A stretch of DNA of 12,111 bases. Origin: Marivivens sp. (GTDB lineage: Bacteria; Pseudomonadota; Alphaproteobacteria; Rhodobacterales; Rhodobacteraceae). The notes beneath the pieces were generated by a model, which made no database searches, was not told the origin of the DNA, and saw only the letters and a list, made by a program, of their open reading frames with translations. The DNA lies in the NCBI GenBank assembly GCA_024642185.1, contig JAHEBR010000047.1, forward strand, positions 1-12,111, given 5' to 3'. A program made the translations under genes and the position numbers. This document shows positions 5,966 to 12,111 of this stretch, in pieces. Each line of letters begins with the position of its first letter. The first letter of the stretch is position 1.

Positions 5966-6424
5966 CTAGCCGAGCTTGGCCTTCACCATCGGGCCGACTT
6001 TGCCGAAATCCATCTGGCCGGTGTATTTGCCCTTGAGCGCGGCCATGACCTTGCCCATGTCGCGGATCGAGCTGGCCTCGACCTCGGCGATGGCGGCGGC
6101 CACGGCGGCATCCGTCTCGGCGTCATCAAGCTGCCGCGGCAGGTATTCCTCGATGATCCGGATCTCGTTCATCTCTTTCTCGGCCAGTTCGAGCCGCCCG
6201 CCCTCTTCATAGGCGCGCGCGCTTTCCTGCCGCTGCTTGACCATCTTGCCGAGGATGGCGAGCACCGTGTCGTCGCTGACCTGTGCATCCTCGCCATCGG
6301 TGCGGGCGGCGATGTCGCGGTCCTTGATGGCGGCATTGATCAGGCGCAGGGTCGACAGGCGGTCGGCGTCCTTGGCCTTCATCGCCTCCTTGAGGGCGCT
6401 GCTGATCGTCGTTCTCATGTCCAT
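5966..6424 (-). CDS. yqeY: GatB/YqeY domain-containing protein
   Basis: A 152-residue stand-alone YqeY protein (PF09424), a fold shared with the C-terminal tail of the GatB subunit of the tRNA-dependent amidotransferase. Visible hallmarks are ALKEAMKAKDADRLSTLRLI (10-29), the KQRQESARAYEEGGRLELAEKE stretch (63-84), IIEEYLPRQLDD (90-101) and the C-terminal MGKVMAALKGKYTGQMDFG (123-141). The protein is almost entirely helical and soluble. Its role is not firmly known; a link to tRNA or amidation is inferred from the fold. The start at 6424 is favoured over the ATG two codons downstream because AAAGG (6434-6438 on the plus strand) is 9 nt away. It is divergent from carA, an arrangement I recall from other alphaproteobacteria. 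Confidence 0.9.
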   Translation of the reverse strand: MDMRTTISSALKEAMKAKDADRLSTLRLINAAIKDRDIAARTDGEDAQVSDDTVLAILGKMVKQRQESARAYEEGGRLELAEKEMNEIRIIEEYLPRQLDDAETDAAVAAAIAEVEASSIRDMGKVMAALKGKYTGQMDFGKVGPMVKAKLG

Positions 6425-6460
6425 GTGTCTGGGCCTTTGAGCGGTGGTCCGAGGCCGCGA

Positions 6461-6489
6461 CTCATACTCTGCCCGGCCTCTCGTGACAA
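6461..6489 (-). promoter_or_regulatory. Candidate sigma-70 promoter of yqeY
   Basis: On the minus strand TTGTCA (6484-6489, five of six) and TATGAG (6461-6466, four of six) are 17 nt apart. Transcription would start near 6454, giving a leader of about 30 nt that holds the AAAGG ribosome site. A GACTC site (6459-6463) overlaps the -10 box. Confidence 0.4.
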
Positions 6490-6511
6490 CAGGGGCGACG
6501 CGGGGTCACAT

Positions 6512-6527
6512 CCCCGGCCTTCCGGGG
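6512..6527. other. GC-rich hairpin in the yqeY-carA divergent region
   Basis: CCCCGG (6512-6517) and CCGGGG (6522-6527) pair around a CCTT loop. No T-run follows on either strand, so it is not a usual terminator. It lies between the two proposed divergent promoters and would not be in either transcript if those calls are right. Function unknown. Confidence 0.3.
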
Positions 6528-6537
6528 CGCTTCTGCC

Positions 6538-6566
6538 TTGACCCTCACCGCCCGAAACCTTACGAC
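6538..6566 (+). promoter_or_regulatory. Candidate sigma-70 promoter of carA
   Basis: TTGACC (6538-6543, five of six to the -35 consensus) is followed after 17 nt by TACGAC (6561-6566, three of six to the -10). Transcription would start near 6573 and leave a leader of about 26 nt with AGGGGAG (6584-6590). Such a short leader leaves no room for an attenuator. The -10 is poor. Confidence 0.35.
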
Positions 6567-6598
6567 CGCAGCAATTTGGCCATAGGGGAGTCGCGATC

Positions 6599-7759
6599 AT
6601 GCCGCACAGCGCAATGGATAAGCCTACCGCCTGTCTTGCTCTTGCAGATGGCACCCTCTTTTACGGCTACGGTTTCGGCGCCACAGGGCAGGCCGAGGCC
6701 GAGCTGTGCTTCAACACCGCGATGACCGGCTATCAGGAGATCATGACCGATCCCTCCTACGCAGGCCAGATCGTCACCTTCACCTTCCCCCATATCGGCA
6801 ACACCGGCGTCACCCCCGAGGATGACGAAACGGCCGAACCTGTGGCCGCCGGCATGGTTGTCAAATGGGATCCTACCGAGCCGTCGAACTGGCGCGCCAC
6901 ACAGGATCTGGCAAGCTGGCTCGCCGCCAAGGGCCGGATCGGCATCGGCGGCCTCGATACCCGCCGCCTGACCCGCGCGATCCGCCAGCAGGGCGCGCCG
7001 CACGTGGCGATCTCCCATGACCCCGACGGCAATTTCGACGTCGAGGCGCTGGTCAAGGCCGCGCGCGGCTTCAAAGGCCTTGTCGGGCTCGATCTGGCGA
7101 AAGAGGTGACCTGTGCACAGTCCTACCACTGGGACGAGATGCGCTGGGCCTGGCCCGAGGGATATGCCCGCCAGGAGGCCCCGCGGCACAAGGTCGTCGC
7201 CATCGACTACGGCGCCAAGCGCAACATCCTGCGCTGCCTCGCCTCGACCGGTTGCGATGTGATCGTGCTTCCGGCCAGCGCGACCGCCGACGAGGTGCTC
7301 GCGCATGAGCCCGATGGCGTGTTCCTCTCGAACGGCCCCGGCGATCCGGCGGCCACCGGCGCCTATGCCGTGCCGATGATCCAAGGGGTTCTCGAGCGCA
7401 GCGAGCTGCCGGTTTTCGGCATCTGCCTCGGCCACCAGATGCTGGCCCTTGCCCTTGGCGCCAAGACCATCAAGATGAACCACGGCCACCACGGCGCGAA
7501 CCATCCGGTGAAGGATGTGGAAACCGGCAAGGTCGAGATCACCTCGATGAACCACGGCTTCACCGTCGACAGCCAGACCCTGCCCAAGGGCGTCATGGAG
7601 ACCCACGTATCGCTTTTCGACGGTTCGAACTGCGGCATCCGGATGACGGATCGGCCGGTCTTCTCGGTTCAGTATCACCCCGAGGCGAGCCCCGGCCCGC
7701 AGGACAGCTTCTATCTCTTCGAGCGTTTCGCAAACGCCATGGAAGCCCGCAAATCCTAG
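6599..7759 (+). CDS. carA: Carbamoyl-phosphate synthase small (glutamine amidotransferase) subunit
   Basis: CarA hydrolyses glutamine and passes ammonia through a tunnel to CarB, which makes carbamoyl phosphate for pyrimidine and arginine synthesis. The 386-residue protein has the N-terminal CPSase small-chain domain, with FNTAMTGYQEIMTDPSYAGQI (38-58), FPHIGNTG and the GGLDTRRLTR block (117-126). It is followed by a class I glutamine amidotransferase domain from about residue 197. The catalytic triad is Cys276 in GICLGHQ, His360 and Glu362 in QYHPEASPGP. The oxyanion-region motif SNGPGDP is at 244-250. Length fits the family. ATG 6599 follows AGGGGAG with an 8-nt gap. carB is not adjacent, which is common in this class. 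No clear terminator follows before the glycosyltransferase gene. Confidence 0.97.
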   Translation: MPHSAMDKPTACLALADGTLFYGYGFGATGQAEAELCFNTAMTGYQEIMTDPSYAGQIVTFTFPHIGNTGVTPEDDETAEPVAAGMVVKWDPTEPSNWRATQDLASWLAAKGRIGIGGLDTRRLTRAIRQQGAPHVAISHDPDGNFDVEALVKAARGFKGLVGLDLAKEVTCAQSYHWDEMRWAWPEGYARQEAPRHKVVAIDYGAKRNILRCLASTGCDVIVLPASATADEVLAHEPDGVFLSNGPGDPAATGAYAVPMIQGVLERSELPVFGICLGHQMLALALGAKTIKMNHGHHGANHPVKDVETGKVEITSMNHGFTVDSQTLPKGVMETHVSLFDGSNCGIRMTDRPVFSVQYHPEASPGPQDSFYLFERFANAMEARKS

Positions 7760-7764
7760 GCCTG

Positions 7765-7780
7765 TTAAGGTCTGATTAAC
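7765..7780. promoter_or_regulatory. CtrA box TTAA-N7-TTAAC
   Basis: TTAA (7765-7768), seven bases, then TTAAC (7776-7780) is an exact match to the consensus of the alphaproteobacterial cell-cycle regulator CtrA. With the preceding G it is also a perfect dyad, GTTAA/TTAAC (7764-7780). It lies 44 nt upstream of the glycosyltransferase start, where CtrA would cover the -35 region of a promoter starting near 7805. A CTGATCAG palindrome (7782-7789) follows directly. Confidence 0.6.
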
Positions 7781-7824
7781 CCTGATCAGCGATCCAGTCC
7801 CTAAGGCTTGGCCAAGGGGAAGGA

Positions 7825-9723
7825 ATGGATCTGGAAGCTCTCAGTCGTACCGGCGCTGGCTCGCGGCAGGCTGTTCCACTTTCGCCTCTGTCGATAACTT
7901 TGGCCCGCAGGGGCCTGGCCTCGGGGCGGCGCCTTGCTGAAATCGAGGCCGCGGCCAAAAACTTCGACCGCCCTCTTCCCGAAATCCTTGCCCGCAGCCT
8001 CTTTTTGTCCACCGACACTCTTGCCGAGGCCGAGGCCGAAACTCTTGGCTCCGGTCTGATCAATCCATTGTCCGAGCCTCCCGATCCGACCCTCCTTGCC
8101 CGCTTCGGACCCGATCAAGCGCTTCGACTAGGCTTGCTACCATGGCGGCGGGTAGGTGGCCGCACGATAATTCTTGCCGCGCGACCGGAGGGGTTCTCGC
8201 GTGCCCTGCCTTATCTCACCAAGCTTTTTGGGTCGGTTCGGATGGCTGTCGCAGCCGCCGACCAGATCGAAGAGGCCATCGTCGCCGCGGCATCGGAGGC
8301 GTTGGTCGCGCGCGCCGAGGCCATGCCGCCTGCGCGGCTGAGCGCCCGCGGCTGGCCCGGAAGAAGGGGAATCCTTGGGGCAACGGTCATTGGCGCCGTG
8401 CTGTTGCTGATTGCCGCCCTTGCGCCAAGGTGGGGGCTTACCCTCGCTATCGCATGGGCGTTGATGACACTCGTGCTCAACATGGGGCTCAAGATTGTTG
8501 CGGCGGTTGCCGTTTTCTCCGGCCAAGTCGGTCGCGTTAAGACCGATCCCCTGCCCAAGCGCTTGCCGGTCGTGACGCTTCTGGTCCCCCTCTACAAGGA
8601 ACGCGAGATTGCCGGCCACCTTCTGCGCCGGCTGTCGGCGATTGATTATCCCGCACCCCTGCTCGACGTGATCCTTCTTTTGGAAGCCGACGATCATCTA
8701 ACGCGCGAGACATTGGCCGCAGCCAATCTGCCGCGCTGGATGCGGGCAATCATCGTGCCCAAGGGCACGATCAAGACCAAACCGCGGGCGCTCAACTATG
8801 GCCTCAATTTTGCGCGTGGGCGGATCATTGGCATCTACGATGCCGAAGACGCACCGGCCCCTGATCAAATCACGAAAATTGTCGCCCGTTTCGCCGCCCG
8901 TGGCCCCGAGGTCGCCTGCCTGCAAGGCATCCTCGATTACTACAACAGCCGCGCCAACTGGCTCGCGCGGTGCTTCACACTGGAATATGCGGCGTGGTTC
9001 CGGGTCGTTCTCCCGGGAATGGCCCGCCTTGGCCTGACAATCCCGCTTGGCGGCACCACTGTTTTCTTCCGCCGCAGCGTTCTGGAAGAGATCGGCGGCT
9101 GGGATGCCCATAATGTCACCGAAGACGCCGATCTTGGCCTGAGGCTCGCCCGGTTTGGCTATCGCACCGAATTGGTGGATACCGTCACGGGAGAAGAAGC
9201 CAATTGCCGCGCCTGGCCCTGGGTGCGGCAGAGGTCGCGCTGGCTCAAGGGCTATGCCGTGACATATGGGGTGCATATGCGCCAACCACTCAGGCTCTTG
9301 CGGGATCTCGGCCCGTGGCGATTTTTCGGCGTTCAGATCCTTTTCTTTGGCACCCTGAGCGCCTTTGCCCTGGCGCCGGCGCTGTGGAGCTTCTGGCTGA
9401 TCCTTTTTGGCCTGCCCCACCCCCTGATCGACATTCTGCCCCCGGCTGCGTTCATTTCGTTATCGACGCTGTTCATCATGAGCGAGCTGACCAACCTGAT
9501 CGTCGCCGCTCTTGCCGTGCGCCGCGCCGGGAAAGGCTGGCTCGCGCCTTGGGCAATCACGCTGCAAGCCTATTTCCCGCTCGCTACGTTGGCGGCCTAC
9601 AAGGGGCTTTTGGAAATTCTCTGGCGGCCGTTCTTCTGGGACAAGACCTCACACGGCCATTCGATATCGCCCCACGAGGGGGCAATCACGCGTTCCGTTC
9701 AACCGACGCGGCATCCAGCTTGA
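7825..9723 (+). CDS. Membrane GT2 glycosyltransferase with N-terminal GspE_N/MshEN-like domain
   Basis: A 632-residue processive-type family 2 glycosyltransferase. Residues about 20-160 resemble the GspE_N/MshEN domain of secretion ATPases (LARRGLASGRRLAEIEAA, PLPEILARSLFLSTDTLAEA, then LGLLPWRRVGGRTIILAARP). Two helices follow (about 184-200 and 205-232). The catalytic domain has PLYKE (255-259), EADD (287-290), DAED (339-342), GGT (409-411), TEDADLG (432-438) and QRSRW (469-473), the D, DxD, ED and Q-x-x-R-W set of cellulose/hyaluronan-type synthases. Further helices lie at about 500-530, 540-566 and 575-600. It probably polymerises a sugar at the inner membrane and exports the chain. The product is unknown and no partner genes are adjacent. 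ATG 7825 follows the purine run AAGGGGAAGGA (7814-7824). MshEN binds cyclic di-GMP in MshE and NfrB; the binding motif here is incomplete. Confidence 0.88.
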   Translation: MDLEALSRTGAGSRQAVPLSPLSITLARRGLASGRRLAEIEAAAKNFDRPLPEILARSLFLSTDTLAEAEAETLGSGLINPLSEPPDPTLLARFGPDQALRLGLLPWRRVGGRTIILAARPEGFSRALPYLTKLFGSVRMAVAAADQIEEAIVAAASEALVARAEAMPPARLSARGWPGRRGILGATVIGAVLLLIAALAPRWGLTLAIAWALMTLVLNMGLKIVAAVAVFSGQVGRVKTDPLPKRLPVVTLLVPLYKEREIAGHLLRRLSAIDYPAPLLDVILLLEADDHLTRETLAAANLPRWMRAIIVPKGTIKTKPRALNYGLNFARGRIIGIYDAEDAPAPDQITKIVARFAARGPEVACLQGILDYYNSRANWLARCFTLEYAAWFRVVLPGMARLGLTIPLGGTTVFFRRSVLEEIGGWDAHNVTEDADLGLRLARFGYRTELVDTVTGEEANCRAWPWVRQRSRWLKGYAVTYGVHMRQPLRLLRDLGPWRFFGVQILFFGTLSAFALAPALWSFWLILFGLPHPLIDILPPAAFISLSTLFIMSELTNLIVAALAVRRAGKGWLAPWAITLQAYFPLATLAAYKGLLEILWRPFFWDKTSHGHSISPHEGAITRSVQPTRHPA

Positions 9724-10339
9724 GGCGGGTCATAAACGCCTTGGAGATATGCTCGCGCACCGCCTTGTTGGCGGCGTCGCCATCCCCCGCCTCGATCGCT
9801 GTGACGATGGCATGATGTTCGTCGAGCGCGCCGGCGCCGCGTCCCTCAGCGGCAAGCGACGTGGTCGCCAGAAGCGCCATCGAGCGATGCACGAGGTCAA
9901 GCTGCTGGACGAGAAAGCGGTTGTGGCTGGCGAGGTGGATCTGCTTGTGAAAGCGCCGGTTGGCCCGCGACAGGGCATCAGGATTGCCGATGAGCTTGCG
10001 ATCGGCCTCGACCATGTCGCGCAGGACGCGGATCTCTTCGGGGGTGGCGTGGCGCGAGGCAAGGCGGGCGGCAAGGCCCTCAAGCTCGCCGCGAACCACA
10101 TAAAGCTCGGCCATCTGCGTATGATCGAGCGAGGCCACGATCAACGAGCGGCCATCGCGGGTCAGGAGCGACTGGGTCTCGAGCCGCTGAAGCGCCTCGC
10201 GGATGGGCGTGCGCGAGACGCCGAAGCGCTCGGCGAGCTCGCTTTCCACCAGCCTGTCGCCCGGCTTGTAGATATGGCTGTCGATCGCCTCGAGGATCAG
10301 CGCATAGGCGTCCTTCTGGGGGCTGCGGGCATCTTGCAT
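9686..10339 (-). CDS. GntR family transcriptional regulator, FadR/FCD subfamily
   Basis: A 217-residue regulator. The N-terminal winged helix-turn-helix (about 10-72) contains GDRLVESELAERFGVSRTPIREALQRLE (27-54), the GntR signature. The C-terminal all-helical FCD ligand domain (about 78-205) has the spaced residues that bind a metal in this subfamily: N127 and H131 in RANRRFH, H175/H176 in DEHHAIV and H197 in REHI. FCD members usually sense organic acids or sugar acids and repress nearby genes. The effector is unknown. ATG 10339 has AGGA about 8 nt upstream. The 3' end overlaps the convergent glycosyltransferase gene by 38 nt (9686-9723). The divergent neighbour is a HAD phosphatase, which is a candidate target along with its own gene. 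Confidence 0.92.
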   Translation of the reverse strand: MQDARSPQKDAYALILEAIDSHIYKPGDRLVESELAERFGVSRTPIREALQRLETQSLLTRDGRSLIVASLDHTQMAELYVVRGELEGLAARLASRHATPEEIRVLRDMVEADRKLIGNPDALSRANRRFHKQIHLASHNRFLVQQLDLVHRSMALLATTSLAAEGRGAGALDEHHAIVTAIEAGDGDAANKAVREHISKAFMTRLKLDAASVERNA

Positions 10340-10342
10340 CGT

Positions 10343-10403
10343 CGTGTCCTAACCGTGTCGGCAAAGCCTAGCCGCCAAGCCCCGCCTCTTTCAAGCCAAA
10401 GAG
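10343..10403. promoter_or_regulatory. Repeats in the divergent gntR/HAD region (possible GntR operators)
   Basis: Two sequence features stand out in the 100-nt gap between the divergent genes. CGTGTC occurs twice, at 10343-10348 and 10354-10359, one helical turn (11 bp) apart, directly upstream of the regulator's start codon. CTCTTT (10386-10391) and AAAGAG (10398-10403) form a perfect dyad with a 6-nt spacer, 36 nt upstream of the HAD gene. GntR/FCD proteins bind short dyads, so the second is the better candidate. I found no convincing -35/-10 pair in this gap. Confidence 0.3.
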
Positions 10404-10439
10404 ATTGCGCCTATTGCCGCGCTTGATAAGGTCCACGCC

Positions 10440-11084
10440 ATGGTAGCTGCCTCTTTCTCTCATGTCCGGGCCTGGGTCTTTGACCTCGACAATACGCTTT
10501 ACCCGCCCGAAGCCCGGCTTTTCGACCAGATCGAAGTGCGGATGACCGATTTCGTCCAGCGTGCACTTGGCGTTGATCGGGCCGAGGCCGACCGGCTCCG
10601 CGCCAGCTATTGGGCGCGCTATGGCACGACACTGGCTGGCCTGATGAAAGAACACGGCGTCGATCCCGGCCCCTATCTCCATGAGGTCCATGAGATCGAC
10701 CTGAGCCACCTGACCCCTGATCCCACCCTCGCCGCCGCCATTGCACGGCTACCGGGGCGGCGCATTGTCTATACCAACGGCTCAAATCCATATGCCAAGC
10801 GGGTGCTGGCGGCCCGCGGGCTGACGGGCATTTTTGATGCCGTCTACGGCGTCGAGCACGCGGGCTTTCGCCCCAAGCCCGCGCAAGCGGCGTTCGAGGC
10901 CGTGTTCGCACTCGACGGCATCGCCCCCGAGCAGGGCGCCATGTTCGAGGACGATGTCCGCAACCTCGCAGCACCGCACGCGATGGGGATGAGGACAGTG
11001 CATGTCGGCCCCGAACCGCTGCCACATCCGCACATCCATCACCATACAAGCGACCTTGCGGGCTTTCTGTCGCAACTCGGCTGA
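10440..11084 (+). CDS. HAD-family pyrimidine 5'-nucleotidase-type phosphatase
   Basis: A 214-residue HAD-superfamily hydrolase. Motif I is DLDNTLYPP with nucleophile D15 and acid/base D17. Motif II is YTNGS (T112), motif III RPKP (K146) and motif IV FEDD (E170-D172). The DLDNTLYP start, an all-helical cap (about 24-95) and YTNG are the pattern of the SDT1/PHM8-type pyrimidine 5'-nucleotidases, which remove phosphate from UMP/CMP-like nucleotides; substrates of single members vary. The protein is soluble and cytoplasmic. A histidine-rich stretch near the C-terminus (HPHIHHH, 196-202) is unusual for the family and could hold metal. ATG 10440 has AAGG (10428-10431) 8 nt upstream. It is divergent from the GntR regulator, and the FAD monooxygenase follows after 41 nt. 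Confidence 0.9.
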   Translation: MVAASFSHVRAWVFDLDNTLYPPEARLFDQIEVRMTDFVQRALGVDRAEADRLRASYWARYGTTLAGLMKEHGVDPGPYLHEVHEIDLSHLTPDPTLAAAIARLPGRRIVYTNGSNPYAKRVLAARGLTGIFDAVYGVEHAGFRPKPAQAAFEAVFALDGIAPEQGAMFEDDVRNLAAPHAMGMRTVHVGPEPLPHPHIHHHTSDLAGFLSQLG

Positions 11085-11093
11085 CCCCCCTTT

Positions 11094-11111
11094 CCCCTGC
11101 CGCAGCAGGGG
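11094..11111 (+). other. Stem-loop between the HAD and monooxygenase genes
   Basis: CCCCTGC (11094-11100) and GCAGGGG (11105-11111) form a perfect 7-bp stem with a CGCA loop, 9 nt after the HAD stop and 14 nt before the monooxygenase ATG. No T-run follows, so it is not a standard terminator. It holds the only strong purine-rich run (CAGGGG) upstream of the next gene, so it could hide a ribosome site or slow read-through. Confidence 0.4.
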
Positions 11112-11125
11112 CCTATGACTGGGCC

Positions 11126-12111
11126 ATGACGCGGGCTGAAACCGATATCGTGATCGCCGGTGGCGGCGTGGCGGGCCTGACGGCCGCTGCGGCCTTCGGC
11201 TCCGCCGGATTTCGCGTGACCATCGTCGATCCGGCCCCGCCGGTGACAGATGCGGGCGCGGAGGGCGCCGATCACCGGACCACGGCCTTCCTTCAGCCCT
11301 CGCGCGAGTTTCTCATGGCGGCGGGGCTATGGGAGCGGCTAGAGCCTCATGCCATGCCGCTTGATGTGATGCGGATCGTGGATGCGGGCGGCGCGGAGCC
11401 TGAGCCGCGTGTGGCCCGCGATTTCGTGGCCTCCGATATCGGCCCCCTGCCCTTTGGCTGGAACTTCCCCAACTGGCTTTTGCGGCGCGAGATGGTGGCG
11501 CGGCTCTCCGAATTGCCCAACGTCGATTTCCGCCCCGGCACCGGCTATCGCCGCTCGCTGGCGCGTGAGGCCGAGATACTGGTCGATCTGAGCGATGGCT
11601 CCAGCTTGCGCGCGCGCCTTCTGATCGGAGCGGACGGGCGCAATAGCGCCGTCCGGCAGGCGGCGGGCATCGGCGTCAGGACCACGCGCTATGGGCAGAA
11701 GGCAGTTGTTTTCGCGGTCACGCATGACTTGCCGCATGGCAATGTCTCGACCGAGGTGCATCGCACCGGCGGGCCTTTCACGCTGGTGCCGTTGCCCGAC
11801 CACGAGGGCAAGCCGTGCTCGGCCGTGGTCTGGATGGAGAGCGGCCCCGAAACCAAGCGTCTCGCGGCATTGGGCGAGGCAGAGTTCAACGCCGAGGCCA
11901 CCGCCCGTTCGGCGGGGGTCTATGGAGCGCTGACGCTGATCGGCCCGCGGCAGGTCTGGCCGATCATCAGCCAGATCGCCGACAAGATGATCGCCGCGCG
12001 CACCGCGCTTGTGGCCGAGGCGGCCCATGTGGTGCCGCCCATCGGGGCGCAGGGGCTGAATATGAGCCTGGCTGACCTCACCTGCCTGCACGGGCTGGCC
12101 GTGGCGCGGCC
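11126..12111 (+). CDS. UbiH/UbiF/VisC/COQ6-family FAD-dependent monooxygenase, 3' truncated
   Basis: The frame from ATG 11126 stays open to the window end, giving 328 residues of a protein usually near 400. The N-terminal dinucleotide-binding loop is IVIAGGGVAGLTAA (8-21). RTTAFLQPSREFL (51-63) is the family's R-x-x-A-x-x-x-S region. IGADGRNSAVRQAAGI (167-182) is the DG motif, and AAHVVPPIGAQGLNMSLADL (299-318) is the third FAD block. This group hydroxylates the aromatic ring of ubiquinone precursors, and Rhodobacteraceae may have several paralogues, so a ubiH name would be a guess. The usual GD before the third block is replaced by AE (Glu298), and E. coli UbiH also lacks the standard residue here. 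The start is fixed because no other in-frame start lies between the HAD stop and 11126. The ribosome site is weak. Confidence 0.88.
   Translation, partial: MTRAETDIVIAGGGVAGLTAAAAFGSAGFRVTIVDPAPPVTDAGAEGADHRTTAFLQPSREFLMAAGLWERLEPHAMPLDVMRIVDAGGAEPEPRVARDFVASDIGPLPFGWNFPNWLLRREMVARLSELPNVDFRPGTGYRRSLAREAEILVDLSDGSSLRARLLIGADGRNSAVRQAAGIGVRTTRYGQKAVVFAVTHDLPHGNVSTEVHRTGGPFTLVPLPDHEGKPCSAVVWMESGPETKRLAALGEAEFNAEATARSAGVYGALTLIGPRQVWPIISQIADKMIAARTALVAEAAHVVPPIGAQGLNMSLADLTCLHGLAVAR

Noticed and set aside
6560..7678. 372-codon minus-strand frame opposite carA
   Set aside because: It has no recognisable domain and mirrors the codon bias of carA, whose catalytic triad and ribosome site are intact.
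11339..12091. 250-codon minus-strand frame opposite the FAD monooxygenase
   Set aside because: The plus-strand frame encodes three ordered FAD motifs; the minus frame is low-complexity and has no ribosome site that I can see.
1..12111. CRISPR array, insertion sequence or phage remnant
   Set aside because: No regularly spaced repeats, transposase-like frames or terminal inverted repeats were seen on reading both strands.

Overview
The window looks like chromosomal core DNA of a GC-rich alphaproteobacterium, most likely Rhodobacterales/Rhodobacteraceae. The aa3 oxidase subunit I closely resembles what I recall of the Rhodobacter and Paracoccus proteins. It also stands apart from subunits II and III, and a consensus CtrA box (TTAA-N7-TTAAC) is present. 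I see no insertion sequence, integrase, CRISPR array or phage gene. No gap between genes exceeds 300 bases.

Layout. 1-291: 3' end of an AEC-family transporter (+). 334-420: tRNA-Leu(GAG) on the minus strand with its own candidate promoter and terminator. 485-994: DUF2306 membrane protein (-). Divergent from it, 1082-1870 encodes a membrane-anchored LytTR regulator, followed after 3 nt by lipB (lipoate assembly). 2680-4353: ctaD (cytochrome aa3 oxidase subunit I), closed by a strong terminator. 4462-4854 and 4859-5365: a PcaC-like carboxymuconolactone decarboxylase family protein and a DUF2244 membrane protein in one tight unit. Converging on these, a minus-strand unit holds yqeY (5966-6424) and a flavodoxin-fold NAD(P)H oxidoreductase (5362-5925). 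The oxidoreductase shares a CTAG stop with the DUF2244 gene. Divergent from yqeY is carA (6599-7759). 7825-9723: a large membrane GT2 glycosyltransferase with an N-terminal GspE_N/MshEN-like domain. 9686-10339: a GntR/FCD regulator (-), overlapping the glycosyltransferase tail to tail. 10440-11084: a HAD pyrimidine-5'-nucleotidase-type phosphatase (+). 11126-12111: a UbiH/COQ6-type FAD monooxygenase (+), cut by the window end.

Most genes are housekeeping: respiration (ctaD, probably the UbiH-type enzyme), protein lipoylation (lipB), pyrimidine/arginine precursor synthesis (carA) and translation (tRNA-Leu, possibly yqeY). The most interesting part is 7765-9723. There a perfect CtrA box lies 44 nt upstream of a glycosyltransferase whose N-terminus resembles the domain family that binds cyclic di-GMP in MshE and NfrB. 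This suggests a cell-cycle/lifestyle-controlled surface polysaccharide synthase, although the nucleotide-binding motif looks degenerate. A second notable point is the LytTR gene: the only well-spaced Shine-Dalgarno precedes an ATC codon, and a dyad covers the divergent start region.

All promoter and operator calls are by eye from consensus matching and spacing. Protein calls rest on recognised motifs, not on database searches.
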